From: Paraburkholderia fungorum
GTDB lineage: Bacteria; Pseudomonadota; Gammaproteobacteria; Burkholderiales; Burkholderiaceae
Assembly (NCBI RefSeq): GCF_900099835.1
Contig: NZ_FNKP01000001.1
Span: 1,302,001-1,366,000 of the forward strand
Direction of reading: 5' to 3'
DNA: 64,000 bases
In this document: one piece after another, positions 36,174 through 46,628 of the stretch
How positions within the stretch are numbered: position 1 is the first letter of the stretch
Layout of the letters: every line of letters starts with the position of its first letter
Program-made: the position numbers and the translations under genes
The notes under the pieces: generated by a model
What the model was told of the DNA's origin: nothing
The model's database searches: none
The model's input: the letters and a program-made list of their open reading frames with translations, nothing else

Positions 36174-37667
36174 ATGTCCGACACAGCCGTCACGCCCAGC
36201 ACTGCGACTTTTGATCAATTCGGTCTCGCGCCCGACATCCTGAAAGCCGTCAAGGAATCGGGCTACACCACGCCCACGCCGATCCAGGCGCAGGCGATTC
36301 CCGTCGTGCTGGCCGGCCGTGACGTGATGGGCGCTGCCCAGACTGGCACCGGCAAGACCGCGAGCTTCTCGCTGCCGATCATCCAGCGCCTGCTGGCGCA
36401 TGCCAGCACGAGCGCATCGCCCGCCCGCCATCCGGTGCGCGCGCTGATCCTCACGCCGACCCGCGAACTCGCCGACCAGGTCGCCGCGAACGTGCAGTCG
36501 TACGCGAAACACACGGCGCTGCGCAGCGCCGTGGTGTTCGGCGGCGTGGACATGAATCCGCAATCCGAGCAACTGCGCCGCGGCGTCGAAATTCTGATCG
36601 CCACGCCAGGTCGTCTGCTCGACCATGTGCAACAGAAAACCGCGAATCTCGGCCAGGTGCAGATTCTGGTGCTCGACGAAGCCGACCGGATGCTCGACAT
36701 GGGCTTCCTGCCGGACCTGCAGCGCATCCTGAACCTGCTGCCGAAAGAGCGTCAAACGCTGCTGTTCTCGGCCACTTTCTCGGGCGAAATCAAGAAGCTG
36801 GCGGCGACCTATCTGCGCAATCCGCAGACTATCGAAGTCGCGCGCAGCAATTCGACCGCGACCAACGTTACGCAGATCGTCTACGAAGTCGCCGAGGGCG
36901 ACAAGACCGGCGCGGTTGTCAAACTGATTCGCGATCGCAGCCTCAAGCAGGTGATCGTGTTCTGCAACAGCAAGATCGGCGCGAGCCGTCTGGCGCGCAG
37001 CCTCGAGCGCGACGGGGTGGTCGCGACCGCGATTCACGGTGACCGCTCGCAGAACGAGCGCATGCAGGCGCTCGAAGCATTCAAGCGCGGCGAGATCGAA
37101 GCGCTGGTGGCGACCGACGTCGCCGCGCGCGGTCTGGATATCGCTGAATTGCCGGCCGTGATCAACTTCGACCTGCCGTTCAACGCGGAAGATTACGTGC
37201 ACCGCATCGGTCGTACCGGCCGCGCAGGGGCGTCGGGCGACGCGTTGTCGCTGTGCAGCCCGAACGAGCGCAAGCAGCTTGCCGATATCGAGAAGCTGAT
37301 CAAGCGTCCGCTGGACGTGCAGCGTCTGACCGTCGACACGCCTGTGCGTCATCACCATGAAGAGCGTGCGCCGCGTCGCGAGCGCAGCACCGAAGGGCGC
37401 GAGGGTCGTGAAGGCCGTGACGAGCGCGGTAGCCGCCGCCGTACGGGTGCAACGTCGTCGGGTTCGTTCGATCGGCCGCATCATCATCGCGCGCAGCCTG
37501 TGGACGACTTTTTCCTGAAGCCGTATGAGCCGTCGCCGGCTTCGGTTCGCAAGGTTGAAGAGGCGAATGCTGCTTCGGCGGCTCCGCAGAAATCGGGTTC
37601 CAAGCAGCCGCTGGCTGCATTGCTCGGCGGGTTCGGCATGCCGCGGAAGTCGACTTCGTCTTCCTGA
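36174..37667 (+). CDS. rhlE: DEAD-box RNA helicase, RhlE type
   Basis: A 497-residue ATP-dependent RNA helicase with the full motif set: Q motif (F.QFGL...GYTTPTPIQAQ), AQTGTGKT (55-62), PTRELADQ, VLDEADRMLDMGF, LLFSATF, and HRIGRTGRAG. The C-terminal 110 residues are basic and disordered: a run of REGREGREGRDERGSRR-type repeats, then a short conserved end (PLAALLGGFGMPRKS). RhlE proteins act in ribosome assembly and RNA turnover. The start at 36174 (MSDTAVTPS) is preferred to the in-frame ATG at 36108. The long structured leader hints at control after transcription starts. Confidence 0.9.
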   Translation: MSDTAVTPSTATFDQFGLAPDILKAVKESGYTTPTPIQAQAIPVVLAGRDVMGAAQTGTGKTASFSLPIIQRLLAHASTSASPARHPVRALILTPTRELADQVAANVQSYAKHTALRSAVVFGGVDMNPQSEQLRRGVEILIATPGRLLDHVQQKTANLGQVQILVLDEADRMLDMGFLPDLQRILNLLPKERQTLLFSATFSGEIKKLAATYLRNPQTIEVARSNSTATNVTQIVYEVAEGDKTGAVVKLIRDRSLKQVIVFCNSKIGASRLARSLERDGVVATAIHGDRSQNERMQALEAFKRGEIEALVATDVAARGLDIAELPAVINFDLPFNAEDYVHRIGRTGRAGASGDALSLCSPNERKQLADIEKLIKRPLDVQRLTVDTPVRHHHEERAPRRERSTEGREGREGRDERGSRRRTGATSSGSFDRPHHHRAQPVDDFFLKPYEPSPASVRKVEEANAASAAPQKSGSKQPLAALLGGFGMPRKSTSSS

Positions 37668-37676
37668 TTGTGGTTG

Positions 37677-37698
37677 CGAAGGCCTTTGAACGCCTTCG
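37677..37698. terminator. Weak hairpin between rhlE and gluQ
   Basis: Stem cgaaggc/gccttcg with an 8-base loop between two convergent genes. Short and without a T-run, so low certainty. Confidence 0.35.
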
Positions 37699-37757
37699 AA
37701 CATCTGTAAAACGCTTCGGCGTATCGAGCGCTTCGCGGTTTCACCGGCGAGGCGCTT

Positions 37758-38654
37758 TTAGTTTCCGATGTTCATCCGCGTGTCCATCCGTTTGGCCCAT
37801 GCAGCCGTTGCGGCTTTGTAAAAGCTGTCGAGCGTTGCATGGTCCGAAGCGGCCAGATCCAGTCCCAGATGCCGCGCTGCAGCGCCCAGTGCTTCCAGCG
37901 GATTTTCCGTGTCCAGCGCGGTTGCGCCGTTCTGCTTGCTGAGCTTCTCGCCGTGCTCGTTCGTGACGACCGGCACATGCAGATACTGCGGAGTCGGCAC
38001 GCCAAGGCAATGCTGCAGATAAATCTGCCGCGCCGTCGAATCCATCAGATCCACGCCGCGCACGATATGCGTGATGCCTTCATCGGCATCGTCGACCACG
38101 ACCGCTAGTTGATATGCCCATTGATCGTCCGCCCGCCGCAGCACGAAATCGCCGACTTCAGTGGCCAGGTTCTGCGTCTGCTCGCCTTGCCAGCGATCTT
38201 CGAAGGTGATTGCCGCGGCGTCGCCATCCGGCACACGCAGACGCCACGCACGCGCGGGCTTGCCGTTGAGTCCATGACGGCAAGTGCCGGGATAGGCGAG
38301 GGTCGTATTGCGCGCGTGCACGTGCAGCAGCGAATCGGCGATTTCCTTGCGCGTGCAGCCGCACGGATAGATCGACCCGGTGGACTTCAACTGCTCCAAC
38401 ACCTGCGCGTAGCGCGGCATGCGCCCGCTTTGCCAGACCGGCGTTTCGTCGGCGTGCATGCCGAAGCGTTCGAGTGTTGCGAGGATATCCTCGGCGGCAC
38501 CCGGCACAGTGCGAGGGCCGTCGATGTCTTCGATGCGCACGAGCCACGTGCCCTCATGTGCACGCGCGTCGAGCCAGCTGGCAAGCGCGCTGACCAGCGA
38601 GCCGAAATGCAGCGGCCCGGTAGGTGACGGCGCGAAGCGCCCGCGATAGGTCAT
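37758..38654 (-). CDS. gluQ: Glutamyl-Q tRNA(Asp) synthetase
   Basis: A stand-alone glutamyl-tRNA synthetase core that attaches glutamate to queuosine at position 34 of tRNA(Asp). [16 protein letters not shown] (5-20) is the HIGH region in its GluQ form, and [11 protein letters not shown] is the KMSKS equivalent. The zinc ligands are in [10 protein letters not shown]...YPGTC. The 298 residues lack the anticodon-binding domain, as expected. The stop of trhO lies 34 bases upstream on the same strand, so the two wobble-base enzymes are probably co-transcribed. Confidence 0.93.
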   Translation of the reverse strand: MTYRGRFAPSPTGPLHFGSLVSALASWLDARAHEGTWLVRIEDIDGPRTVPGAAEDILATLERFGMHADETPVWQSGRMPRYAQVLEQLKSTGSIYPCGCTRKEIADSLLHVHARNTTLAYPGTCRHGLNGKPARAWRLRVPDGDAAAITFEDRWQGEQTQNLATEVGDFVLRRADDQWAYQLAVVVDDADEGITHIVRGVDLMDSTARQIYLQHCLGVPTPQYLHVPVVTNEHGEKLSKQNGATALDTENPLEALGAAARHLGLDLAASDHATLDSFYKAATAAWAKRMDTRMNIGN

Positions 38655-38688
38655 GGTCGAGCGGCCCGCAACGCACCTAACGCCGCCA

Positions 38689-39552
38689 TCACGCGGCGCG
38701 CGTTGCCTTGCTGTCCGGATGGCATTCCGGACACGTCTTGCCCGCCACGTACATGGGCGATTGTTGTGCGTCGGGCGGCACCACGGCCCGGCAGCCGAAG
38801 CACTGCACGGTCGCGGTCGGCTCCAGTTGCGGATTCAGCGCGGTGCGGTAATCGAACACGAAGCAGTCGCCGTGATAGTGCGCGCCGCCCACTTCCTCGA
38901 AGTACTTCAGAATGCCGCCTTCGAGCTGATACACGTTCTCGATGCCGACTTCCTTCATGTGGATCGCGGCCTTCTCGCAGCGAATGCCGCCGGTGCAGAA
39001 CGACACGACCGTCTTGCCCTCGAGATCGGCGCGATTGTTCTCGATCACCTCTGGAAATTCGCTGAATTTCGCGATGCGGTAGTCGAGTGCGTTGTCGAAC
39101 GTGCCGACATCCACCTCGAACGCGTTACGCGTATCGAGCATCACGACCGGGCGGCCCTCGTCGTCGTGACCGCGGTCCAGCCAGTGCTTCAGCGTAGGTG
39201 CGTCGACGAACGGCGCGCGGCCGAGTTCCGGCTTGATGGCCGGCTTTTTCATCGTGATGATTTCGCGCTTGAGTTTGACCAGCATGCGCGTGAACGGCTG
39301 CTTCTCCGAAATGCTTTCCTTGAATTGCAGCGACGCGAATTTGCCCTCGAACAGCGGATCGTGGCGGATGTAGTCGATGAAAGCGTCGGTGTTGTCGCGC
39401 GTGCCCGCGACGAACAGGTTGATGCCTTCCGGCGCGAGCAGAACGGTGCCGCGCAGGCCGAGCGCATTGCAGCGTTCGGTGACCGGCGCGCGCCATGCGG
39501 CGGTGTCTTCAATGGTCGCGAAATAGTACGCGGAGAGATTGACGATACTCAT
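38689..39552 (-). CDS. trhO: tRNA uridine(34) hydroxylase (rhodanese family)
   Basis: A 287-residue protein formerly named UPF0176/YceA, which hydroxylates U34 of certain tRNAs to 5-hydroxyuridine. The N-terminal half (LSAYYF.TIED...[18 protein letters not shown]) is the family-specific domain. The rhodanese half carries the active-site loop [11 protein letters not shown] with C186. A C-terminal zinc-like pair (CFGC...CPEC) completes the protein. It is first in a two-gene operon with gluQ. Both products modify position 34 of tRNA, though by unrelated chemistry. Confidence 0.92.
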   Translation of the reverse strand: MSIVNLSAYYFATIEDTAAWRAPVTERCNALGLRGTVLLAPEGINLFVAGTRDNTDAFIDYIRHDPLFEGKFASLQFKESISEKQPFTRMLVKLKREIITMKKPAIKPELGRAPFVDAPTLKHWLDRGHDDEGRPVVMLDTRNAFEVDVGTFDNALDYRIAKFSEFPEVIENNRADLEGKTVVSFCTGGIRCEKAAIHMKEVGIENVYQLEGGILKYFEEVGGAHYHGDCFVFDYRTALNPQLEPTATVQCFGCRAVVPPDAQQSPMYVAGKTCPECHPDSKATRAA

Positions 39553-39905
39553 GTGTGTCCAGCGGTAAGAAGTGGCCGGCGTCGCAGAGAGCGGCGCGTA
39601 TTCAGGCGCTCGCGTTCAGACCCCGCATTGGGAGTCGGCCCGGCGCGGCCAAGTCGAAATAGGCGAAACCGCTATTATCCCTCAACCTGACGTTTTCCCC
39701 GACCCGGCCAAATGGCCAGGGGTTTGCGCTAGAGCAAAGCGCGCACTAACTTGCGGAAAAAATTGCCGCGAACGGCTGTGAGTAACGTCCGCAGACATGT
39801 GATTAAAGTGGCTGCGGTGCGGTGACGCATCGGTGCCCCAGGCCGAACGGCCAACGTGGCGTTCCGGCCTGAAAACTCCGCGAGGCTGGAGTTACAATGT
39901 CGCCC
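39553..39905. other. Divergent gap trhO / dnaE
   Basis: About 350 bases with no gene. The dnaE promoter is at its right edge; I see no confident promoter for trhO. Confidence 0.3.
39869..39898 (+). promoter_or_regulatory. dnaE promoter, -10 immediately before the start codon
   Basis: CTGAAA (39869-39874), an 18-base spacer and TACAAT (39893-39898). Transcription would begin at 39905-39906, exactly at the ATG of MSDPRFVH. Alternatively GGAG (39888-39891) could serve as ribosome site for an ATG at 39897, inside the -10 box. Confidence 0.5.
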
Positions 39906-42900
39906 ATGTCAGATCCCCGCTTCGTTCATCTCCGCGTCCACTCCGAATTCTCGATTGCCGATGGCATCGTGCGCCTTGACGACGTCGTCAAGGCCGCGGC
40001 CAAAGACGGTCAGGGAGCGCTCGCCCTCACCGACCTCGGCAACGCGTTCGGCCTCGTCCGTTTCTATAAGGAAGCCCGTGGCAAAGGGGTCAAACCCATT
40101 GCCGGCTGCGACGTCTGGATCACCAATCCCGACGACCGCGATAAGCCTTCCCGTTTGCTGCTGCTGGTCAAAGACCGGCGCGGTTACCTGAATTTGTGCG
40201 AATTGCTGAGCAAGGCATCGCTCACGAATCAATACCGTGGACGCGCGGAAGTCGAAGCAGGCTGGCTCGAATCCGGTCTCGGCGAAGGTCTGCTCGCGTT
40301 GTCCGGTGCACAGCAGGGCGACGTTGGTCTCGCGCTTGCCGCAGGCAATGAAGAAGCGGCGAAGCGCAATGCGCTGCATTGGGCGAAGGTGTTTCCGAAC
40401 GGCTACTACATTGAGTTGCAGCGCAGCGGTCAGCCGGGCGGTGAGCATTACCTGCAGCAGGCGGTTGCGCTGGCGGCGTCGCTGAAATTGCCGGTGGTCG
40501 CCACGCACCCGATGCAGTTCATGACGCCCGACGATTTCACCGCGCACGAAGCGCGCGTGTGTATTTCCGAAGGCGACATTCTCGCGAATCCGCGTCGCCA
40601 GAAGCGCTTTACGGGTGACCAGTATTTCCGCACGCAGGAGGAAATGGCTGCGCTGTTCGCGGACATTCCGTCGGCGCTCGCCAATACGGTCGAAATTGCA
40701 AAACGCTGCAATCTCACGCTCGAACTCGGCAAGCCGAAACTGCCGCTGTTCCCGACGCCCGACGGCATGTCGCTCGACGACTATCTCGTGCAGTTGTCGA
40801 AAGAGGGCCTCGAAAAGCGTCTCGAACAGCTTTATCCGGACGAAGCCGAGCGCTCTGCACAGCGCGAGACTTATTACCAGCGCCTCGATTTCGAGTGCGG
40901 CACGATCATCAAGATGGGCTTTCCGGGCTACTTCCTGATCGTTGCGGACTTTATCAACTGGGCGAAGAACAACGGCGTGCCGGTTGGGCCGGGCCGGGGT
41001 TCGGGCGCGGGCTCGCTGGTCGCTTATGCGCTCGGCGTGACCGACCTCGATCCTTTGCGCTACAACCTGCTGTTCGAACGTTTCCTGAATCCGGAACGGG
41101 TCTCGATGCCCGACTTCGACATCGACTTCTGCCAGCACGGCCGCGATCGCGTGATCCAGTACGTGAAAGAGAAATACGGCGCGGACGCGGTGTCGCAAAT
41201 CGCGACGTTCGGCACGATGGCGGCAAAGGCGGCGGTGCGCGACATCGGCCGGGTGCTCGATCTCGGCTACATGTTCACCGACGGCATCGCGAAGCTGATT
41301 CCGTTCAAGCCCGGCAAGCACGTCACGATTGCCGACGCAATGAAGGAAGAGCCGCTGTTGCAGGAGCGCTTCGACAACGAAGACGAAGTGCATCAACTGC
41401 TCGAACTCGCGCAGCGCGTGGAGGGCCTCACGCGTAACGTCGGCATGCACGCGGGCGGTGTGCTGATCGCGCCGGGCAAGCTGACCGATTTTTGTCCGCT
41501 ATACACGCAGGGCGACGAAAGCGGCGTCGTGAGTCAGTACGATAAGGACGACGTCGAAGCCGTCGGTCTCGTGAAGTTCGACTTTTTGGGTCTGACCACG
41601 CTGACCATTCTGGATTGGGCCGAGCGCTATATCCGCCGTCTCGATCCGTCGAAGCAGGACTGGTCGCTCGGTCAGGTGCCGCTCGACGATCCCGCGTCGT
41701 TCTCGATCCTGAAGAAAGCGAATACGGTCGCCGTGTTCCAGCTGGAAAGCCGCGGCATGCAGGGCATGCTGAAAGACGCGCAGCCCGACCGTTTCGAAGA
41801 CATCATCGCGCTGGTCGCGTTGTACCGTCCGGGCCCGATGGACCTGATCCCGAGCTTCTGCGCGCGTAAGCATGGTCGCGAAGTGGTCGAGTATCCGGAC
41901 CCGCGCGTCGAATCTGTTCTGAAAGAGACCTACGGCATCATGGTCTACCAGGAGCAGGTGATGCAGATGGCGCAGATTATCGGCGGCTATTCGCTGGGCG
42001 GCGCCGACTTGCTGCGTCGCGCGATGGGTAAGAAGAAGGCCGAGGAAATGGCCGAGCATCGCGAGTTGTTCCGCCAGGGCGCCGCGAAGAACGGTCTGAC
42101 CGCTGAGAAGGCCGACGAAATCTTCGACTTGATGGAGAAGTTCGCGGGCTACGGCTTCAACAAATCGCACGCGGCCGCGTATGCGCTGCTCGCGTACTTC
42201 ACCGCGTGGCTGAAGGCTCACCATCCGGCCGAATTCATGGCGGCGAATATGTCGCTCGCCATGGACGACACTGACAAGGTCAAGATCCTGTTCGAAGACT
42301 GTCTGACGAACAAGATGGCCGTGTTGCCGCCGGACGTGAACCAGTCCGCGTATCGCTTCGAGCCGGTCGCGGAACCTGACGGCAAGAAGTCGAAGACGAT
42401 CCGTTACGGTCTCGGCGCAATCAAGGGTAGCGGTCAGAACGCGATCGAAGAAATTCTGCGCGCGCGTGAAGACGGTCCGTTTATCGACATTTTCGATTTC
42501 TGCAACCGGATCGACCGGCGCGTCGTCAATCGCCGCACGATCGAGGCGCTGATCCGCGCCGGGGCGTTCGACACGTTGCACGCGAATCGCGCGCAACTGA
42601 TCGCATCCGTTTCGCTCGCGATGGAAGCCGCCGAGCAGGCGGCCGCGAATGCGTCGCAGGCGGGCCTGTTCGACATGGGCGACGCGCCGTCGCAAGGTCA
42701 TGAACTGGTCGACGAGCCGGAATGGCCGGAAAAGAAGAAGCTGCAGGAAGAGAAGGCCGCGCTCGGCTTCTATCTGTCGGGCCACCTGTTCGACGCTTAC
42801 AAGAGCGAAGTGCGGCGCTTCGTGCGTCAGAAAATCGGCGAGTTGAAGGAAGGGCGCGACAAGCTGGTCGCGGGCGTGATCGCGTCGATGCGCACGCAGA

Positions 42901-43457
42901 TGACCCAGCGCGGCAAGATGCTGATCGCGCTGCTCGACGACGGCACGGGTCAATGCGAAGTGACGGTCTTCAACGAGACGTTCGAGGCGCACAAGCATCT
43001 GTTCAAGGAAGACGAGTTGCTGGTCGTCCAGGGGCAGGCGCGGAACGACGCGTTCACGGGCGGCATCCGCTTTACCGTCGAAACGGTGATGGATCTCGGC
43101 CGCGCGCGCTGCCGTTATGCCGAGGCCGTCAAGGTGCAGATGAACGGCAATGCCGACGCGCTGGCATTGCGTCGCGTGCTCGAAGCGCATAGCGCGGGTA
43201 AGGACGAGCCGCAAGCAGCGGCGCCGGCGGTTTCGTCGCGTGGCGGCGGAGGCGGGCGTAATGGTGGCGGGTATGGTGACCGTCAGCGTCAGGCGGTGCA
43301 GATTCCTAACGGGCTGGCGGTGCAGGTGGTTTATCGCAGCGAAAACGCCGAAGGCGAGATGCGCCTGGGCGACGCCTGGCGCGTGAAGCCGACCGACGAA
43401 CTGCTCGCGGCGTTGCGCGGTGAGTTTGCAGGAAGCTCGATCGAGATTGTTTATTGA
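39906..43457 (+). CDS. dnaE: DNA polymerase III alpha subunit
   Basis: The replicative polymerase catalytic subunit, about 1183 residues. The PHP domain starts FVHLRVHSEFSIADG. The palm holds GPGRGSGAGSLVAYALGVTDLDPL and the catalytic PDFDIDF. YRPGPMDLIPSF, HHxH-like and OB-fold parts follow. QAGLFDM (about residue 920) is the internal beta-clamp-binding motif, and a Gly-rich disordered stretch (RGGGGGRNGGGYGDRQ) lies before the final tail-binding domain. The start is taken at 39906 because MSDPRFVHLRVHS aligns with the E. coli start MSEPRFVHLRVHS. An in-frame ATG at 39897 adds only MSP. Confidence 0.96.
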   Translation: MSDPRFVHLRVHSEFSIADGIVRLDDVVKAAAKDGQGALALTDLGNAFGLVRFYKEARGKGVKPIAGCDVWITNPDDRDKPSRLLLLVKDRRGYLNLCELLSKASLTNQYRGRAEVEAGWLESGLGEGLLALSGAQQGDVGLALAAGNEEAAKRNALHWAKVFPNGYYIELQRSGQPGGEHYLQQAVALAASLKLPVVATHPMQFMTPDDFTAHEARVCISEGDILANPRRQKRFTGDQYFRTQEEMAALFADIPSALANTVEIAKRCNLTLELGKPKLPLFPTPDGMSLDDYLVQLSKEGLEKRLEQLYPDEAERSAQRETYYQRLDFECGTIIKMGFPGYFLIVADFINWAKNNGVPVGPGRGSGAGSLVAYALGVTDLDPLRYNLLFERFLNPERVSMPDFDIDFCQHGRDRVIQYVKEKYGADAVSQIATFGTMAAKAAVRDIGRVLDLGYMFTDGIAKLIPFKPGKHVTIADAMKEEPLLQERFDNEDEVHQLLELAQRVEGLTRNVGMHAGGVLIAPGKLTDFCPLYTQGDESGVVSQYDKDDVEAVGLVKFDFLGLTTLTILDWAERYIRRLDPSKQDWSLGQVPLDDPASFSILKKANTVAVFQLESRGMQGMLKDAQPDRFEDIIALVALYRPGPMDLIPSFCARKHGREVVEYPDPRVESVLKETYGIMVYQEQVMQMAQIIGGYSLGGADLLRRAMGKKKAEEMAEHRELFRQGAAKNGLTAEKADEIFDLMEKFAGYGFNKSHAAAYALLAYFTAWLKAHHPAEFMAANMSLAMDDTDKVKILFEDCLTNKMAVLPPDVNQSAYRFEPVAEPDGKKSKTIRYGLGAIKGSGQNAIEEILRAREDGPFIDIFDFCNRIDRRVVNRRTIEALIRAGAFDTLHANRAQLIASVSLAMEAAEQAAANASQAGLFDMGDAPSQGHELVDEPEWPEKKKLQEEKAALGFYLSGHLFDAYKSEVRRFVRQKIGELKEGRDKLVAGVIASMRTQMTQRGKMLIALLDDGTGQCEVTVFNETFEAHKHLFKEDELLVVQGQARNDAFTGGIRFTVETVMDLGRARCRYAEAVKVQMNGNADALALRRVLEAHSAGKDEPQAAAPAVSSRGGGGGRNGGGYGDRQRQAVQIPNGLAVQVVYRSENAEGEMRLGDAWRVKPTDELLAALRGEFAGSSIEIVY

Positions 43458-43681
43458 CGGTGGGCGGGTTGGTCGGGGCGGTGTCCGTGTCTGTGTTTTC
43501 GCGCGGACCCGGACTTCGGCTCAGGCTCAGGCTCAGTCTTTACAGACTCAGGTTCGAGTGAGGTAATAGGCGAGGTAAGGACTTAGTGGCTTATTCCGGC
43601 TCCGGTGCGTTCCACGCGTAGCGCCCGGGTCTGCAAGGGGGCAAACCGCGTTGCCCCCACGCTCCTCAACCCACCTCACCG

Positions 43682-44437
43682 CTATCCCTTCTCCCCCAAC
43701 CGCGCCAGCTTCAAAAACCGGTAATACACCGTCTCCGCATTGAATACCGCGATCATGAAACCCGCGCGGCCGTCCAGAAAGCCGCGCCGTAACAGGTAGG
43801 TCCGCACGAACGCCCACGCACCGCGTCCGAGCGCCTTGCCGAAGCTGCCGCGCTTGCCTGCCGCATGACGTTGCTGCGCGCCCGCCGTCGAATAGGCGTC
43901 GAGCTTGCGCAAGACGCCTTCGAAGTCCTCGTACGAGTAGTGCATCAGCTTGCCAGTCAGACGCTGCGCGGGCGTGTCGAATACCAGGCGCTCGTGTACC
44001 AGATCGTCGGAGAAGCGCGCCGCGTCACGTTTGAACAGACGCGGGATCCAGTCCGGATACCAGCCGCTGTGATGAATCCAGTGTCCGCAGAAGCTCGACA
44101 GGCGGTCGACGGCGTAGACGTCGGCGGTAGGCGTGATGAGCGCTGCGCGGATCGACGAGGCCAGTTCCGGCGAGACGATTTCGTCGGCGTCGATGGAAAG
44201 AATCCAGCTTGTGCTGAGCGCAGCTACCGCGCGGTTTTTTTGCGGGCCGAAACCCGGCCAGTCGGTTTGCTCGATCACGCGCGCGCCGTGTGCGCGGGCG
44301 ATGTCGGCGGTGCCGTCGGTGCTGCCGCCGTCGATCACGACGATCTGATCGGCGAACGCCACGGCTTGCAGGCATTCGGCCAGTCGCGCCGCCGCGTTTT
44401 TAGTGATGATGGCGACGCCGAGTGTGGTTTCTTGCAT
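43682..44437 (-). CDS. Glycosyltransferase family 2, WaaE-like
   Basis: A 251-residue GT-A glycosyltransferase. VAIITKNAAARLAECLQAVAFADQIVVIDGGSTDGT opens the nucleotide-sugar fold, and the DxD-like metal site is ILSIDADEIV. HWIHHSGWYPDWIPRLFKRDAARFSDDLVHERL is the signature of the WaaE/KdtX group, which adds a glucose to the inner-core heptose of lipopolysaccharide. It sits next to msbA and other LPS genes but on the opposite strand. The acceptor is inferred from the family. About 220 bases between dnaE and this gene contain only short ggctca repeats. Confidence 0.83.
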   Translation of the reverse strand: MQETTLGVAIITKNAAARLAECLQAVAFADQIVVIDGGSTDGTADIARAHGARVIEQTDWPGFGPQKNRAVAALSTSWILSIDADEIVSPELASSIRAALITPTADVYAVDRLSSFCGHWIHHSGWYPDWIPRLFKRDAARFSDDLVHERLVFDTPAQRLTGKLMHYSYEDFEGVLRKLDAYSTAGAQQRHAAGKRGSFGKALGRGAWAFVRTYLLRRGFLDGRAGFMIAVFNAETVYYRFLKLARLGEKG

Positions 44438-44780
44438 ACCTGAAGTACGTGGGAGCGTGGAAAACGGGACTAAACGACGAAGTGGCGGGTGCCAGCAGGT
44501 GGGAGTTGATCAGCCTCAATTAAGCCGAAAAGTGCCTCCGCCGACGGTTTTCGCGAGTATACACAGCGCAGTGCTACCGGCGTTACGCCAGCTCGCCAGG
44601 ATGCGAGTCGGAATACGGGCCGGGAATGCCCGCCCATGCCGGGTCGCGAGCCCGCGCAAGTCCGCACCGTTCGCGGCCATCACGCCATCCCCAACCGTTT
44701 ACAATGGCGTCTTTTGATACCCCACCCGGTGGACATCCCGCCCGCCGCGTGGTTGCTGTCCCGCATTCACAGAGGATTCC
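44438..44780. other. Divergent gap WaaE-like / msbA
   Basis: 340 bases. TACAAT at 44700-44705 is a likely -10 for msbA, without a clear -35. Nothing else recognised. Confidence 0.35.
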
Positions 44781-46574
44781 TTGAGCGCGAAGTCTACGTT
44801 AAGCAAAACCATCGGTTCCGGCGAGGGTTCGTCACCTGCCGTCGTCATGAGTCGACTTTGGCCGTATATCAAACCGCTGATCTGGATTCTTCTCGGCGCG
44901 ATTATCGCAATGGCCGTCAGCGCCGCCACGGACGCGGCGATCCCGGCATTGCTCAAGCCGCTGCTGGACAAGGGCTTCGGCGCGCATGCCAGCGGCAAGA
45001 CCAAGTGGTTCGTGCCGGCGGCGGTGATCGGCCTCGCACTGGTGCGCAGCCTGTCGCAATACGCGTCCGGCTATCTGCTTGCCTATGTGACGAACAAGAT
45101 CCTGCTTGAGCTGCGCCTGAAGATGTTCAGCCGCATGATCCACACGAGCGTAGCGTTCTTTCAGCGCGAAACCGCGAGTACGGTGATCAACGCGATCGTC
45201 TTCGAGGTGAACCAGATCCTGAACGTGCTGCTGAGCGTGCTGGTCACGCTGGTGCGCGATTCGCTCACCGTGATTTTTCTGCTCGGCTATCTGTTCTATC
45301 TGAACTGGCGTCTGACGCTGATCGTCGCGGTACTGCTTCCGGCGATCGGCTGGCTGGTTGGCAAGATCAACCGCCGGCTGCGGCGCCTCAACCGCGAGCA
45401 ACAACTGCTAACCAATCAACTGTCGTACATCGTCGAGGAATCGGTGGGCGGTTATAAGGTCGTCAAGGTTCACAACGGCCAGCAATACGAAATGAACCGC
45501 TTCGAGGCAATGAGCAAGCTTCTGCGCGGCTACGCGATGCGCGTATCCGTGTCCGGCGGCCTCGCGCAACCGTTGACGCAGTTCCTCGCGTCGATCGCAC
45601 TGGCCGTCGTGATCACGATCGCGGTCGTGCAATCGTCGTCGGATCAGACCACGGTCGGCGGCTTTGTCGCGTTCGTCACGTCGATGCTGCTGATCATTTC
45701 GCCGCTCAAGCATCTGATGGACGTGAACCAGCCGCTGCAACGCGGCATGACGGCGTGCGAGCTGATCTTCGGTCTGATCGACGAGCCGTCCGAGCCGGAA
45801 GGCGGCGGCAAGCCGCTCGATCGCGCGCGCGGCGAAGTGGAGTTCCGCGACGTGACGTTTACGTACGGCGCGAACGCCACGCACAATCGCCACACGCTCG
45901 AGCAGGTGTCGTTCAAGATCGCGCCGGGCGAAATGGTCGCGCTGGCGGGGCCGTCGGGCAGCGGCAAGACCACGCTGGTGAATCTGCTGCCCCGCTTCTT
46001 CGATCCGACCGGCGGCGCAATTCTGGTCGACGGCGTTGCGATTCCCGAATACGACCTGCACGCGCTGCGCAGCCAGATCGCGATGGTGAGCCAGGACGTC
46101 GTGCTGTTCAACGACACGGTCGCGAACAACGTCGCGTACGGCCAGGTGGCCGACGCGGAGAAGGTCAAGGCGGCGCTGCGCGCGGCCAACCTGTGGGACA
46201 CGGTCGAAGCCATGCCGAACGGCATCGAGACGCTGGTCGGCGACAACGGCATGATGCTGTCGGGCGGTCAGCGGCAACGTCTCGCCATCGCGCGCGCGAT
46301 CTACAAGGACGCGCCGATCCTGATTCTCGACGAAGCCACGTCCGCGCTGGATTCCGAGTCCGAGCGTCACGTGCAGGCCGCGCTGGAAACGCTAATGAAG
46401 GGCCGCACGACGCTGGTGATCGCGCATCGGTTGTCGACCATCGAGCGCGCCAACCGGATTCTGGTGATGGAAGCCGGGCGTATTGTCGAAAGTGGCAGCC
46501 ATCGCGAGCTGCTGACGCAAGACGGGCTGTATGCGCATTTGCACCGCATCCAGTTCCAGCAGAACGCGGCTTAA
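44781..46574 (+). CDS. msbA: Lipid A flippase, ABC exporter MsbA
   Basis: A half-transporter of 597 residues that flips lipid A-core across the inner membrane. Six membrane segments (about residues 25-320) are followed by the nucleotide-binding domain with GPSGSGKTT (about 390-398), [25 protein letters not shown] and the switch IAHRLS. The translation start is probably TTG at 44781, because AGAGGA sits 5 bases upstream. The first ATG is 22 codons in, just before the first membrane helix. A hairpin at 46598-46619 separates it from the convergent GT9 gene. Confidence 0.92.
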   Translation: MSAKSTLSKTIGSGEGSSPAVVMSRLWPYIKPLIWILLGAIIAMAVSAATDAAIPALLKPLLDKGFGAHASGKTKWFVPAAVIGLALVRSLSQYASGYLLAYVTNKILLELRLKMFSRMIHTSVAFFQRETASTVINAIVFEVNQILNVLLSVLVTLVRDSLTVIFLLGYLFYLNWRLTLIVAVLLPAIGWLVGKINRRLRRLNREQQLLTNQLSYIVEESVGGYKVVKVHNGQQYEMNRFEAMSKLLRGYAMRVSVSGGLAQPLTQFLASIALAVVITIAVVQSSSDQTTVGGFVAFVTSMLLIISPLKHLMDVNQPLQRGMTACELIFGLIDEPSEPEGGGKPLDRARGEVEFRDVTFTYGANATHNRHTLEQVSFKIAPGEMVALAGPSGSGKTTLVNLLPRFFDPTGGAILVDGVAIPEYDLHALRSQIAMVSQDVVLFNDTVANNVAYGQVADAEKVKAALRAANLWDTVEAMPNGIETLVGDNGMMLSGGQRQRLAIARAIYKDAPILILDEATSALDSESERHVQAALETLMKGRTTLVIAHRLSTIERANRILVMEAGRIVESGSHRELLTQDGLYAHLHRIQFQQNAA

Positions 46575-46597
46575 GTTCGCAGCCCGCCATACGGAGA

Positions 46598-46619
46598 CCG
46601 GGGAGGCGAACCTCCCTGG
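46598..46619. terminator. Hairpin between convergent msbA and GT9 genes
   Basis: A 9-bp stem, ccggggagg/cctccctgg (one G-U pair), with loop CGAA, 24 bases behind the msbA stop and 10 bases beyond the GT9 stop. Confidence 0.6.
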
Positions 46620-46628
46620 CGCTCCCAC

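Noticed and set aside
39909..43214. Long antisense frames opposite dnaE
   Set aside because: Same shadow-coding effect; dnaE is certain on the plus strand.
43515..43540. ggctca short tandem repeat
   Set aside because: Only about three copies in a non-coding gap; nothing suggests function.
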